Below, piece by piece: positions 49,395 to 58,988 of a stretch of DNA of 64,000 nucleotides. Within the stretch, counting starts at the first letter, position 1; the number at the start of each line of letters is the position of its first letter. Source of the DNA: Spirodela intermedia (lineage: Eukaryota > Streptophyta > Magnoliopsida > Alismatales > Araceae); contig LR746272.1 in the NCBI GenBank assembly GCA_902729315.2, positions 6,015,827 through 6,079,826 of the forward strand, given 5' to 3'. Below the pieces are notes generated by a model. That model had not been told where the DNA came from. It worked only from the letters and a program-made list of their open reading frames with translations, and did not search any database. A program made the position numbers and the translations under genes.

Positions 49395-50800
49395 CGCATT
49401 TAAACACGTGATTAATCATTCTATAGTAGAAATTAAAATTTAATACTTCACCCCTAACTTAAAATCAATATTGTCCTCAATGGCATAGAAAAATTGAAAT
49501 ATAATATGCAAAACATAATTTTTTTTCAAATAAAACATGCATATATGTAAATTTAAACACTAAAAATATGGTCATAAAAGGTGAAGTTCATAAAGACATC
49601 ATCTTAACTTCGTTTTTTATTTTCCACTTCATCTTACACGTCTCCTTTTGCACTTTTATTCAAGAAAATAAATACATAAAAAAAATTCTGAAAAATTCTA
49701 AAATAACAAAAGTAAACATAAAAAAATTAATGAAATAAAAATCATTGGTTGCCTCCAATGAAACACTGAATTTAAGGTCTTTAGCTAGACATAACTTAGA
49801 TCATCTTATGAGATGATATATTGCTATCAAAATACATTTATATCCCAAGATGAGTTTTATAATACTTTTCTTCAAATGAACTAGAATAATTTCATGTTCT
49901 TCATATATACCTTGGATACTTTTATCTAAATCAGAATGAAAATTAAAAAAAATCAAAAATAATATTTCTATTTTAAGAAGGGCTTATCCTTATTTTTATC
50001 CCATTTTAGGTTCCCATTCATTAGTAAATAGTTTATATTGATGTACCATAAAATACGTCCAGCCATATAATTTTCAAAGTAGCTCTTGCATAACTTAGCC
50101 ATTTTTCATCTAAAATAATATATTTAATTCCTCCACTCACCCATTTCTTAAAATATTCTTTTTTCTACATAATCTACCCCTAGTTTATTTTATCCCCCTT
50201 ATATATTTAATATTCTTTCAAATAATTCAAGCTTAGACTTAATTCCAATGGGCTATGGGTTTTGAAGGATGAAAGAATTATCTACCTCAATCTCAAATCT
50301 AATGAATTCATTCAAATTCATATTTTCTCTCCCCAAATTATCTCTTTGTTTATATTCATTATTTTTATTTTTCCTCATTAATTGAGTCAACTTTTTTTCT
50401 AGATGGTTGTTTCTCCATTCATCTAGCTCTTCATCTTCAATAAAGTTATCATCCTCTAATTTTTGTGCATGATACACATCATCATTATAACTCAACATTC
50501 ATTGCTATTAAATACCAATTGGATTTATTAATTTCATCTCCTACATTTCCTCAACCAATTGATTTTTTTTCCTTTGAAATTTGTTTTTCTTCATTTATGT
50601 CTTTACTCCCTTCTACTAAAATTTGAATGATTTTTCATAATCAAATGTTTTTTTCATCTAAAGGCTTTTCCTACTCATCATATTCACTATATTTATTCAT
50701 TATCTTGAGTAATGAATGATTTTTTATTCAATTTTTCTGCTACTATATTTTCAGCTTTAATATTTTCGTTTCCTTATATTAGCTCATCTACTTCATCCAT
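49395..50800 (-). pseudogene. Internal fragment of a third gag-only copy (gag C-terminus and 3' region)
   Basis: On the minus strand this carries the C-terminal part of Gag (about 49799-50800) and part of the 3' noncoding region (49395-49798), with the CACCCCTAACTTAAAA motif at 49450. The open piece at 50253-50498 reads DDVYHAQKLED, LEKKLTQLM and NLNEFIRFEIEVDNSFILQN, parallel to the intact Gag near residues 615-690. No LTR is attached on either side. Confidence 0.8.
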
Positions 50801-52023
50801 ACTTTCTCTTAAATGTTAGTGCTTAAGGGCTGATGTTTCCAAAAGACAAGAAGATCCATCAATATCATCACATTGAGGATAAAGAGAAAGAGAGAGAGAG
50901 AGATAAACACAATGTTGATGATGATTGCAAGCCCCCAAATGGCTGTTATATCATAAATGAGACAATGGAGATGTATTCATAAAGCACCATAGTCATGCAA
51001 AATAATAGTGGTTCACTAAATATCTGTTATATTAGAAATATATGAACTACAAGAAACATATCACCAATAATCTCAAAGATTCAAATGTAGATATCAACCT
51101 CCTTTTTCCCAAGGGATGCCAAGGAGATGTGCCTACCAATGTTGAGGCAACAACTGCTGCACTCTATGCCCCTTGAGCACCAACATGGAATGACACCCTG
51201 CCCATCATTCTGCTGATTATGAGCATCCTTTTCTCTTGCAGAAGCCTACAAAGAGCACTATGGGTGATGCATATAAAGAGACTTGACCTCACTCCACCCT
51301 CCAATCTACTCATCTGCATCCTTGAGGACAATGTTCTCTCCCTATTATGGGGATGGGGGTAGGGTTTTCCTTGGTTTCCTTGTAACACTATTGAAGATTA
51401 CAGTGCCATTGTGTGGTCCTTGGCTTAGTGTGTGCTGTGACATGTGCTCATCAAACCTCAGCTTTCATGCTTGCATGAGCGTAATAGTAAGCAGTTGACA
51501 ACACAAACATCAGATCAAAAGAGAACATCCAAAAGATAGAGGCTGAGGGATAGGGGCAAAGAAAGAGAGGGCTGGCTAGATAGATGGGGAGACAAAGAGG
51601 GAGTAATAGTGTGCCAAAGATAAAGTTTTTCTTTATGAATATTTATTCAGAATTTTTAACAATTAGGTTACGAAAGAGTAAGATATATCTTGGAGCACAC
51701 CAAATTCCGAGATATTGGTTGAGGTGTAGTTTGTGTGAGAGTAACATGTCATTGGGGTGAGAGAGAAAGAGATCTAGTGTAAGCATGAAAGAGAGAGAGA
51801 GAAAGATGACACAAGGCTCTTCAAATCATCTAAAACTTACTATGCAACTATTTCCATCCCTTCTCATCCCATTTTTTAATCACTCTTTGCTAGTAACAAC
51901 TCACCCTCTAACAAGACAAACTCCTAAATTTCAATAAGCAAATGAACGACCTACTTTAATTTATGCACACTACCATGAAGTTCTGATAAATTTTGAGGTA
52001 GAAAGTTTGATCAAAGATTACAA
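50801..52023. other. No recognised gene
   Basis: It includes a short (GA)n at about 50889-50903 and a less AT-rich stretch at 51060-51520 with small open frames (minus 51164-51388, plus 51283-51498). I recognise no family in it. Confidence 0.4.
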
Positions 52024-52734
52024 TGTGACTTGATTGCTATACAATAAATCACACAAATTTAAAATTTAGAAAACTAAAAAAATACTAATTTTAATTTTAA
52101 TTATATGAATGTAAGATAATATCAAGTAAAAAATTATATTTATTTTCAAATAATATGATTTGTTATGATTTGTAGACTAAATGATGAAGATAAAGTGTAT
52201 TTAAAAAATTAAAAAAAAAAATAATTTAAGTTCATATGTTAGGATGACATTAGCACTCTTATGAACAAGATTCAGACAAAAATAAAGTTCTACTCGATGA
52301 TTCTTGCATAAATGATTATAAGTTATTTAGTTGATCAAATTAAGATCTATAAAAGTCAAAAGAATCATAATTGACTAAAGAAGATTTTCAAAACTTAGAA
52401 TCACAAAAATCTCACTAATTTAAATAAGAATTAAGTTTCAAGTAAGAAAGATAAAGTTTTGACATCACAATTGTGTGCTGAAATTTTAAACATTTGAGAA
52501 GTTTCTTGAGTGATGACCTCAAAGGGTCTTTTCAAGCATTCACCATATGGGCATTCTTTAGATCTTCTTGTGTATTATAGAAATTGATGAAATGGGCCAA
52601 CAAATCATCTTTGGTAGTTGTTACCTAGTAAAACATAAGTTTAGTGACTTTCAGATCTCTAATGGGTATCATTGAATAAAGATGAGTTCAATGGAGGTGG
52701 AGTGTCACTTAGGGAGTTTTATCCTCAAGTCTGT
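52024..52734 (-). mobile_element. Older minus-strand LTR, first part (host of the young element)
   Basis: It starts TGTGACTTGATTGCTATACAATAAATCAC, the LTR 3' end on the minus strand, and proceeds to TCTGT at 52730-52734, where the young element begins. It resumes at 60901. Confidence 0.85.
52730..52734. repeat. Target-site duplication TCTGT (left)
   Basis: It is identical to 60901-60905 and directly abuts the TGATAAG LTR start. Confidence 0.95.
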
Positions 52735-53051
52735 TGATAAGTCTTCATTATCATGAGTTAATAATTAGTAAATAATATAGTTTTAGCCTTAACTCATGAT
52801 AAATAGACTTATATTTGTGTTAAAGCATGAAAAGTGGTTTTCAGTTGATTAACGTGAATTTTTGGGTAATTATGTGATTTTATACGATTTTTACAGTCTT
52901 AGTTTTGAGATAAATGAAGAACAAGAAATAAAAATAAAAATATTGCAAAATGGGGGGTCCGCCGGCCAGCCGGGCCCGCAAGCGGGTCGGAAGCGCAGTC
53001 GGGGAGTAGCCGCGAGCAGGGGCTCGAGCGGCTTGGTTGGATCGGTAGGGG

Positions 53052-53057
53052 CACGTG
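53052..53057. promoter_or_regulatory. G-box CACGTG in U3
   Basis: GGGCACGTGTGCGCC lies about 100 bases before the presumed TATA region, followed by CCACGTCA at 53073. Such ACGT-core sites bind plant bZIP and bHLH factors. Older LTR copies mostly have the CpG altered. The 3' LTR has the same site at 59309-59314. Confidence 0.5.
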
Positions 53058-53152
53058 TGCGCCACTCCCCTTCCACGTCACCGGTGGTCAGCCGGCTGTG
53101 GGGCAAGGAGTGGTCGTACACGCGAGAGGACTTTGCCTAGAAAGCTAACTTT

Positions 53153-53162
53153 ACTCTATATT
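53153..53162 (+). promoter_or_regulatory. Probable TATA region of the LTR
   Basis: ACTCTATATTC here and ACTATATATTC at 59409-59419. Every family copy keeps a version (for example ACTATATATTCGCCCG at 4689). Transcription would then start near 53185-53195, giving a U3 of roughly 450 bp. Confidence 0.5.
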
Positions 53163-53231
53163 CGCCCGAATAATCCGCCCACAACCGATGTGGGACTAAA
53201 TCCACCTTGTAAGGGGCGGGCGACCGCCGCG

Positions 53232-53242
53232 GGTTCGAATCC
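53232..53242 (+). promoter_or_regulatory. Pol III B-box-like motif in the LTR
   Basis: GGTTCGAATCC matches the RNA polymerase III B-box consensus exactly (3' LTR copy at 59490-59500). Older copies retain decayed forms such as GGTTTAAATCC at 4776. No convincing A-box or complete tRNA fold surrounds it, so its use as a promoter is speculative. Confidence 0.4.
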
Positions 53243-53714
53243 TCCCAGAGTCAAAATTCATATATTTTTAACTGATTATCGCGACTTTCCTGCAGATCGC
53301 CGGTGAAGGATTAAGCAACCGGAATCGCTGGATCATCGGCGAAAATCTCGTCAACGCGATTCGCGGAGCATTGCTACTAAAATTTCTGAACGATTCGCGA
53401 TAAAAGGATCGCAATCCATCGAGTAAATCATCTCCGATTGATCGACGAACAAGCCGTCGTCGGGAAGAGGACGATCCGCCGGGAGACCAGTCGCCACCTC
53501 CTGAGAGTGTACCAGATGCGATGAAGAGCCTCCTCTTGCTGCGTGGACCTGAGGATGAAGCTCCCTAACACGCGCCTCACCTCCATCCAGCCCCTCTCCG
53601 TTGGGTGACAGCCGCCGGAGAGCCACAAAGTCGCCGTTTTTCCGCTACGCCGAGTGACAGCCGCCGGAGACGATTCGACGACCCACTTCATTGGTCTCTA
53701 GACTTCGCGAGAAG

Positions 53715-54146
53715 ATCTAGAGATTGCCCACGTCGTCTTTGTCCAAGGAGAGCCTTCGAGGCCGTGGACACTGCACGACGACCCTCCCGAATGCTCAGGA
53801 TTCCGGTGCATCGCCGACGCGTCGCCGTCGCGATGCCGGAACTCTGTTTTCCTGCTTTATCTAGAGATTGCCCACATCGTCTTTGTCCAAGGAGAGCCTT
53901 CGAGGCCGTGGACACTGCACGATGACCCTCCCAAACGCTCAGGATTCCGGTGCATCGCCGACGCGTCGCTGTCGCGACGCCGGAACTCTGTTTTCCTGCT
54001 TTATCTAGAGATTGCCCACGTCGTCTTTGTCCAAGGAGAGCCTTCGAGGCCGTGGACACTGCACGACGACCCTCCCGAACGCTCAGGATTCCGGTGCATC
54101 GCCGACGCATCGCCGTCGTGACGCCGGAACTCTGTTTTCCTGCTTT
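53715..54146. repeat. 144-bp tandem repeat, three copies (5' LTR)
   Basis: ATCTAGAGATTGCCCAC starts at 53715, 53859 and 54003. Units 1 and 2 end with TTTTCCTGCTTT and are near identical. All older LTR copies in the window have one unit. Because 144 is divisible by three, the repeat keeps frames open on both strands without being coding. Confidence 0.95.
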
Positions 54147-54331
54147 CAATTTAATTTACGCTTCATTTAGTGATACTTTGTTGATTTTTATTTACCAAAC
54201 TATACTTCGTTCAATTACGATTCTTCCGGCTTTTACAGATCTTAATTTGATTAATTGAGTCGTCTGTAATCGCCTACGTAAGAATCGTCGGGCGGAACTC
54301 TGTTTCCGCCTGATTCGCGTTCGCCGGGCGC

Positions 54332-54348
54332 TGACGTCATCCTGACGT
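54332..54348. promoter_or_regulatory. TGACGTCA and TGACGT pair
   Basis: A palindromic TGACGTCA (54332-54339) followed by TGACGT (54343-54348), a spacing similar to as-1-type tandem TGACG sites. It lies downstream of the presumed start of transcription. Most older copies keep at least one TGAYGTCA-like word (for example 5588). Confidence 0.35.
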
Positions 54349-54645
54349 CCGCACCCTTATTTCCTCTTTTTTTTGTGAATTTTAAATATATTTCCTTTTT
54401 ATTTCATAGTATAAAATTCGTAAGAAAATCGTACTCATTGAGAAAAATTCTGAATAATTACCAGATATTATATTACATCCTTGTGATCGACCTGGAAAAT
54501 TACCACTATTTTTGGAATTTTATTGAATTATAATTGATCTATTTATTTTGAAATACTTCTAAATATCCGAAAATTCGTATTTTCTAGTTTTATAAATTTT
54601 ATATTTGCGTGATTTAACATACAACGACTGAGTCACGTCAAATTT

Positions 54646-54663
54646 TGGCGCCGTTGCCGGGGA
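54646..54663 (+). other. Primer-binding site, tRNA-Asp
   Basis: TGGCGCCGTTGCCGGGGA is a perfect 18-base complement of the 3' end of plant tRNA-Asp(GUC) including CCA, five bases after the LTR end. Athila-type elements are known to use this primer. Confidence 0.9.
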
Positions 54664-54671
54664 TGTATTGA
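54663..54671 (+). other. Two-codon upstream reading frame
   Basis: ATG TAT TGA begins at the last base of the primer-binding site. It is the first ATG after the LTR and lies 191 bases before the gag start. It may tune gag translation. Confidence 0.4.
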
Positions 54672-54853
54672 ATAATATTTAGTATTTTTCTGTTTTTCTC
54701 TTAGAGTACACAAAAAAAAACTTTACTCTTGTTTTATTTTCTTTTTGCCGATTTTTATTAGAAAAAGGGAACGAAAAGAAGCACGGCAAGGACTGGAGCA
54801 TCCTGAAGGAGGGTAATAGTTACTAACTTTTTCCCTCGAATTTATTGATTTTT

Positions 54854-57373
54854 ATGCATGGTAGAAGATCCTTGCATCCAAGGCTAGAAAATCCTTTCAT
54901 TATTTCATTCAAAAAGAAAAATCCGAAAGAAAAATTAATTTTGATGGATCCTGAAGGAAGTACAGGTCAAACTGAGAACAATCCTATGGCCATGAAAAAT
55001 CATTATATCCCTGATTCATTTCAAAGAGCATCTAATATTAGAGTCCCATTAGCACCCACTGTTAAATTCGAAATAAATCCAAGAATTTTTCAAATGCTCC
55101 CTAATTTTCATGGATTGCCTTTAGAGGAACCTCATCAGCACTTAGAAAAATTTCATATGGTCTGTGATTTAGTTAATCTCCCTCAAGTTACACCGGAAAT
55201 TATTAAGATGAAATTATTCCCTCATACACTTAGGGACAAAGCTAGTCATTGGCTATCCACATTAGATAGAGAATTAACTAGCTGGAAAGATATAGAACAG
55301 GCCTTTCTTCGAAAATTTTATCCCTTAGGAAAAACTCAAAATATGAGAAAACATATATGGAGTTTTTCTCAAAGACCAGGAGAAACTTTGCATGAGACAT
55401 GGGAAAAATTCAAAGATTTACTTAGAAAGTGTCCTCATCATGCTATACCCAAGTGGCAGCTCAATAGAATTTTTTATGATGGATTATTAGAACAACATAC
55501 AAATATGGTTGATTCTATATGTGGAGGAGCTTTTATGGAGAAAACTCCTGATGAGATTTACAATCTTTATGAGAATTTAAGTGAAAATTCTAGAGATCAA
55601 GCCTCTTTTGAATTATATGACAGGGATAAGAAGAGAGGAATTTATGAATTGCATCATGATGATGATTCTAAACTTAGAAATGAGGTTAATCAGATTAATC
55701 AAAGATTAGAAAAAATTGATTTACTTATTGATAATATTAGAAAGCCTTTTAACCCTCAACTTAATTCGAATAGTACATGTCCTATGTATGGTGAAAATGA
55801 TTATTCTGAACTTCAATGTTATAATTTAGATCAATCATTTCACCCTATGCAAGAACAAGTGCAAGTAGCTCACGGTTTTAATAGAAATAGGGAAAATTTT
55901 TCAAATTCTTATAATCCTAATTGGAGGAATAATTTTTCATGGAGAGACCCAAATAATATTCAAAATCCAGAAGCACTTAGACCCAATTCAAACTCTGAAT
56001 TTCGTCCAAAACAAGAAAATAGATTTCAGAAAAATCAGCCCTCTCAAACCCAACCTGATGCTATGGAAATGATGCAGCAAATGAGCCAAATGATGCAACA
56101 AACTATGAGCCAAATGATGCAACAAACTATGAATCAAATGATGCTTCATCAGAAACAAATTATAGAGGCTCTTGAGAATAAGAGAGAAGAGGGACAACTA
56201 CCTCGTCAGCCCATAGAAAATTTAGAAAACTGTCTAACAGTAAGATTTCAGCAAGAAGAGTCTAGCTGGATAAATTTAGAAAAAAACCCACGAAATGAAA
56301 ATGTTAGAACAGTGAATATATTGAGTGAGAATATTTTACCTGAACCTTATTTTCAATTATTAGAAGAAATTGATGATCCATTAGAAGTAAATGAGAATAT
56401 TAAGGCCAAAAATGTAGTAGCAGAAAATTTGAATAAAATCATTTATTGCTCACAATTGATGAATGAATATAGCGAGGATGATGAGGAGAAAGAACCCTTA
56501 GATGAAGAAACAGCAACTGATCATAGAAAAATCATCCAAATTTTAGTAGAAGGGAGTAAGGACAGAAATGAAGAAAAATATATTTCAAGTGAGGAAAAAT
56601 CAACTGATTTGGGAGATGTAGGAGACGAAATTAATGAATCTAATCATAATTTTGCAGCCATGGATGTTGATTGTGAGGATGATGATGTATATCATATACC
56701 AAAATTTAAAGATAGCTCTTGGGAAGATGAAGAATTTGATGAGTTGAGAAACGAAAAGCTAGAAAAAGAATTGATTCAACTAATGGGAACAAGCGAAAAT
56801 AATAGATATGAATATAGAGATAATTTTGGAGGAGAAAATTTGAATTTTACTGAATTCATTAGATCTGAGATTAAAGAAGACAATCCTTCCATCCTTCAAA
56901 ACCCACAGCCCATTAGAATTATTTCTAAGCTTGAAATATTTCACTCCTCACAAATTGAACAAATATGTATGGAAGATAAAATGGAGCAGGGGAAGATTAT
57001 GCAGATAAAAGAAGACATTAAGAAATGGGTGAGTGGAAGAATTAGAGATACCAATTTAGATGAAAAAATTCTAGATTGGGCAAGAGCTAATCTGAAAATT
57101 ATATGGCCTGATCACATTTTATGGTTTATTAATAGAAAGTATTTATTAATGAATGAGAGCCTAACAAAACAAGATAGAAATAAGGAAAGATTCTTTTCAA
57201 AATGGAAATATTATTTTTGGGAAAATTTTGTTAATTTCCATTTTTTTTTGGCTGAAAGTATGTCAAGGTATATATATGAAGTATATGAATTTATGCTAAA
57301 TCTGAAAAAGAATATCATAAAACTTACCTTGGGATACAAATATATTTTGATGGCCATAGATCAGCTTATATGA
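54854..57373 (+). CDS. Gag polyprotein of the young non-autonomous element
   Basis: 839 codons from ATG 54854 (MHGRRSLHPRLENPF) to TGA 57371-57373, with no break. Residues ~75-245 are a plant Ty3/gypsy Gag domain of Athila/Tat type: LPNFHGLPLEEPHQHLEKF, MKLFPHTLRDKASHWLSTL, FLRKFYPLGKTQNMRK and GETLHETWEKFKDLLRKCP. It would form the virus-like particle shell in the cytoplasm. Residues ~309-322 have exact CCHC-knuckle spacing but read C-x2-Y-x4-Y-x4-C, so two zinc ligands are missing. A Met/Gln-rich, probably coiled-coil segment lies at ~404-440. An acidic region follows (~500-700, with SEDDEEKEPLDEE). The last ~120 residues are Lys- and aromatic-rich (KWVSGRIRD; FFSKWKYYFWENF) and match nothing I recognise. 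The protein is far longer than a typical Gag, yet there is no protease motif. The upstream TTG at 54845 is not a plausible start. Confidence 0.92.
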   Translation: MHGRRSLHPRLENPFIISFKKKNPKEKLILMDPEGSTGQTENNPMAMKNHYIPDSFQRASNIRVPLAPTVKFEINPRIFQMLPNFHGLPLEEPHQHLEKFHMVCDLVNLPQVTPEIIKMKLFPHTLRDKASHWLSTLDRELTSWKDIEQAFLRKFYPLGKTQNMRKHIWSFSQRPGETLHETWEKFKDLLRKCPHHAIPKWQLNRIFYDGLLEQHTNMVDSICGGAFMEKTPDEIYNLYENLSENSRDQASFELYDRDKKRGIYELHHDDDSKLRNEVNQINQRLEKIDLLIDNIRKPFNPQLNSNSTCPMYGENDYSELQCYNLDQSFHPMQEQVQVAHGFNRNRENFSNSYNPNWRNNFSWRDPNNIQNPEALRPNSNSEFRPKQENRFQKNQPSQTQPDAMEMMQQMSQMMQQTMSQMMQQTMNQMMLHQKQIIEALENKREEGQLPRQPIENLENCLTVRFQQEESSWINLEKNPRNENVRTVNILSENILPEPYFQLLEEIDDPLEVNENIKAKNVVAENLNKIIYCSQLMNEYSEDDEEKEPLDEETATDHRKIIQILVEGSKDRNEEKYISSEEKSTDLGDVGDEINESNHNFAAMDVDCEDDDVYHIPKFKDSSWEDEEFDELRNEKLEKELIQLMGTSENNRYEYRDNFGGENLNFTEFIRSEIKEDNPSILQNPQPIRIISKLEIFHSSQIEQICMEDKMEQGKIMQIKEDIKKWVSGRIRDTNLDEKILDWARANLKIIWPDHILWFINRKYLLMNESLTKQDRNKERFFSKWKYYFWENFVNFHFFLAESMSRYIYEVYEFMLNLKKNIIKLTLGYKYILMAIDQLI

Positions 57374-57711
57374 TATAAGAGCTGTCCAGCTGGAGACATT
57401 AAATTCAGCGCTGCATGGGAGGCAACCCATGGTTTTTATTTCATTCTGTTTGATTTTTTTTTAAGCTCTGTTTTTCTTAGAATTTCGCAGTACTTGTTTC
57501 TGTATTTGTTTTTCTTTCGAAAAAGTGCAGGAGGAGTGTAAGATGAAGTGGAAAATTAAAAACGAGGTTGAGGTGATGTCTTTCTGAGCTTCATCATTTA
57601 TGAAAATATTTTTAATGCTTAACTTTGCAGATATGCATGCTTCACTTGAAAATTATATTTTCTGCATATTCTGTTTCGAGTTTTCTGTGTCATTGAGGAC
57701 AATGTCATTTT

Positions 57712-57725
57712 TAAGTTGGGGGGTG
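57712..57725 (+). promoter_or_regulatory. Internal polypurine-tract copy
   Basis: TAAGTTGGGGGGTG, identical over 14 bases to the terminal polypurine tract at 58975-58988. It is present at the matching position in the relics at 13336-14937, 24253-25828, 47272-48825 and 49395-50800. It may act as a second plus-strand priming site. Confidence 0.6.
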
Positions 57726-58423
57726 AAGTATTCATTATTAATTTATGCTGTAGGACGATTAAGAACATGTGTTTGCATTTTATTCAACTTAGAACAGCAA
57801 CTAAAAAAATAAAAAAAATCGCCGAATTCGGAAAAACTGCAACATCTATTTTCTGGTTTTCTGTCAGGAACAACAGACTGTCAAAAACAGCAGATGAAAA
57901 AAAAAAAAACCCGAAATTTGAAATTATAGAGACCCTTTTCTCACATTTCAATCCCCTAGATATATATTACTGAAATTCGAAATTACAGCTATAAAGAAGA
58001 TAGTTTTGATTTATTTTTGACAAATTTATTGCTGCTAAAATAGAACTGAAAACAGAAAACAGAACTGTCAGAACTATCTAATTTACAAATTCCTTACATC
58101 ATATTGCATGCATGAAAAATTAAATCAATTAGATTGATTGATACCAAAAGATACTAGGAAGATTATTATTGAGTCAAAAGAATGATCTAGTAGCATGAAA
58201 TGTTGGAATACTCCTTGGATACATGATAGATAACATGGATTTGATTTTACAAATTTTCACTTCATGATCTTGATGGATAATATTTACTTGATGTGAAAAT
58301 TTGATTGATCATTTGAGTTTAATGGAGATTTTTGCACCCTGATCTATAGGACTTGTGAGGAGAAATCACTTATTTCAAAAAAAAAAAAAAAAAAAGAGAG
58401 AGCAATGTGAAAAATCTAGAAAC

Positions 58424-58600
58424 GAAGAGTACACATGGAGGGTGTGAGACATCATTCTCATTGTCGAAAATCGTGCATAGAAAAACACTTGCTGAAAAAT
58501 AAGTGGATAAAGTGAAAGCCCTGAAAATGAAGAGTACACATGGAGGGTGTGAGACATCATTCTTATTGTCGAAATTTGTCTACATGAAAAGCTACTTATC
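58424..58600. repeat. 105-bp-spaced direct duplication in the 3' noncoding region
   Basis: GAAGAGTACACATGGAGGGT and the following GTGAGACATCATTCT begin at 58424 and again at 58529. The pair is kept in every relic that covers this region. Confidence 0.85.
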
Positions 58601-58974
58601 CACTATATATATAAAAAAAAAAAAAGAAGGAAGAAATATAGTGCAAACTTCAAAAATCAAGTCATAGAAAAAGGGAAATGTAAGATCAATATTATTCTTG
58701 AATGAGTATTGATAATTGGAACATCTTGTAAATACATTTATGAGTGAAGAAGTGATAAAGATGTGAATAGAAGATGTGAAGTCTAGATTGTTATTCCAAG
58801 GAGTGTTTAAACATTTAAGTGCTTGACATCATTCTTAAATACTTGATATAAGAATCCAAAGTGTTTAAAGGTGCATCATTTCTAATTGTATTTCTTTTCT
58901 GTATTGAAATATGATGTTTGAGATTTGTAAATTTTTATTTTCGTAATTCCATTGCTAAGGGACTAGCAATGATT

Positions 58975-58988
58975 TAAGTTGGGGGGTG
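58975..58988 (+). promoter_or_regulatory. Terminal polypurine tract
   Basis: TAAGTTGGGGGGTG directly before the 3' LTR start TGATAAG at 58989, the expected plus-strand primer position. Confidence 0.85.

Larger units (their letters stand above)
52735..54640 (+). repeat. 5' LTR of the young element
   Basis: TGATAAGTC to GAGTCACGTCA. Within it are a G-box (53052), a TATA region (near 53153), a B-box-like motif (53232), three copies of a 144-bp unit (53715-54146) and TGACGTCA (54332). Confidence 0.95.
57374..58974 (+). other. 3' noncoding region of the young element
   Basis: About 1.6 kb between the gag stop and the polypurine tract. It is well conserved in all relics, including the pol-bearing one. 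It opens with ACATTAAATTCAGCGCTGCATGGGAGGCAACCCA-type sequence. A 70-codon frame at 57600-57812 and its overlapping partner look incidental. Confidence 0.85.

Noticed and set aside
51164-51498. Possible host gene fragment on either strand
   Set aside because: Composition is slightly gene-like and CTTGCAG near 51234 resembles an acceptor, but no protein family was recognised and the frames are short.
53190-53260. A tRNA gene at the B-box-like motif
   Set aside because: Only the T-arm word is good. The acceptor stem, anticodon arm and A-box cannot be fitted.
53715-54146. CRISPR array
   Set aside because: Head-to-tail 144-bp units without unique spacers, in a plant LTR.
57600-57973. Small frames after gag as an env-like gene
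   Set aside because: Short, overlapping, with no signal peptide plus membrane-anchor pattern, and not kept open in the relics.
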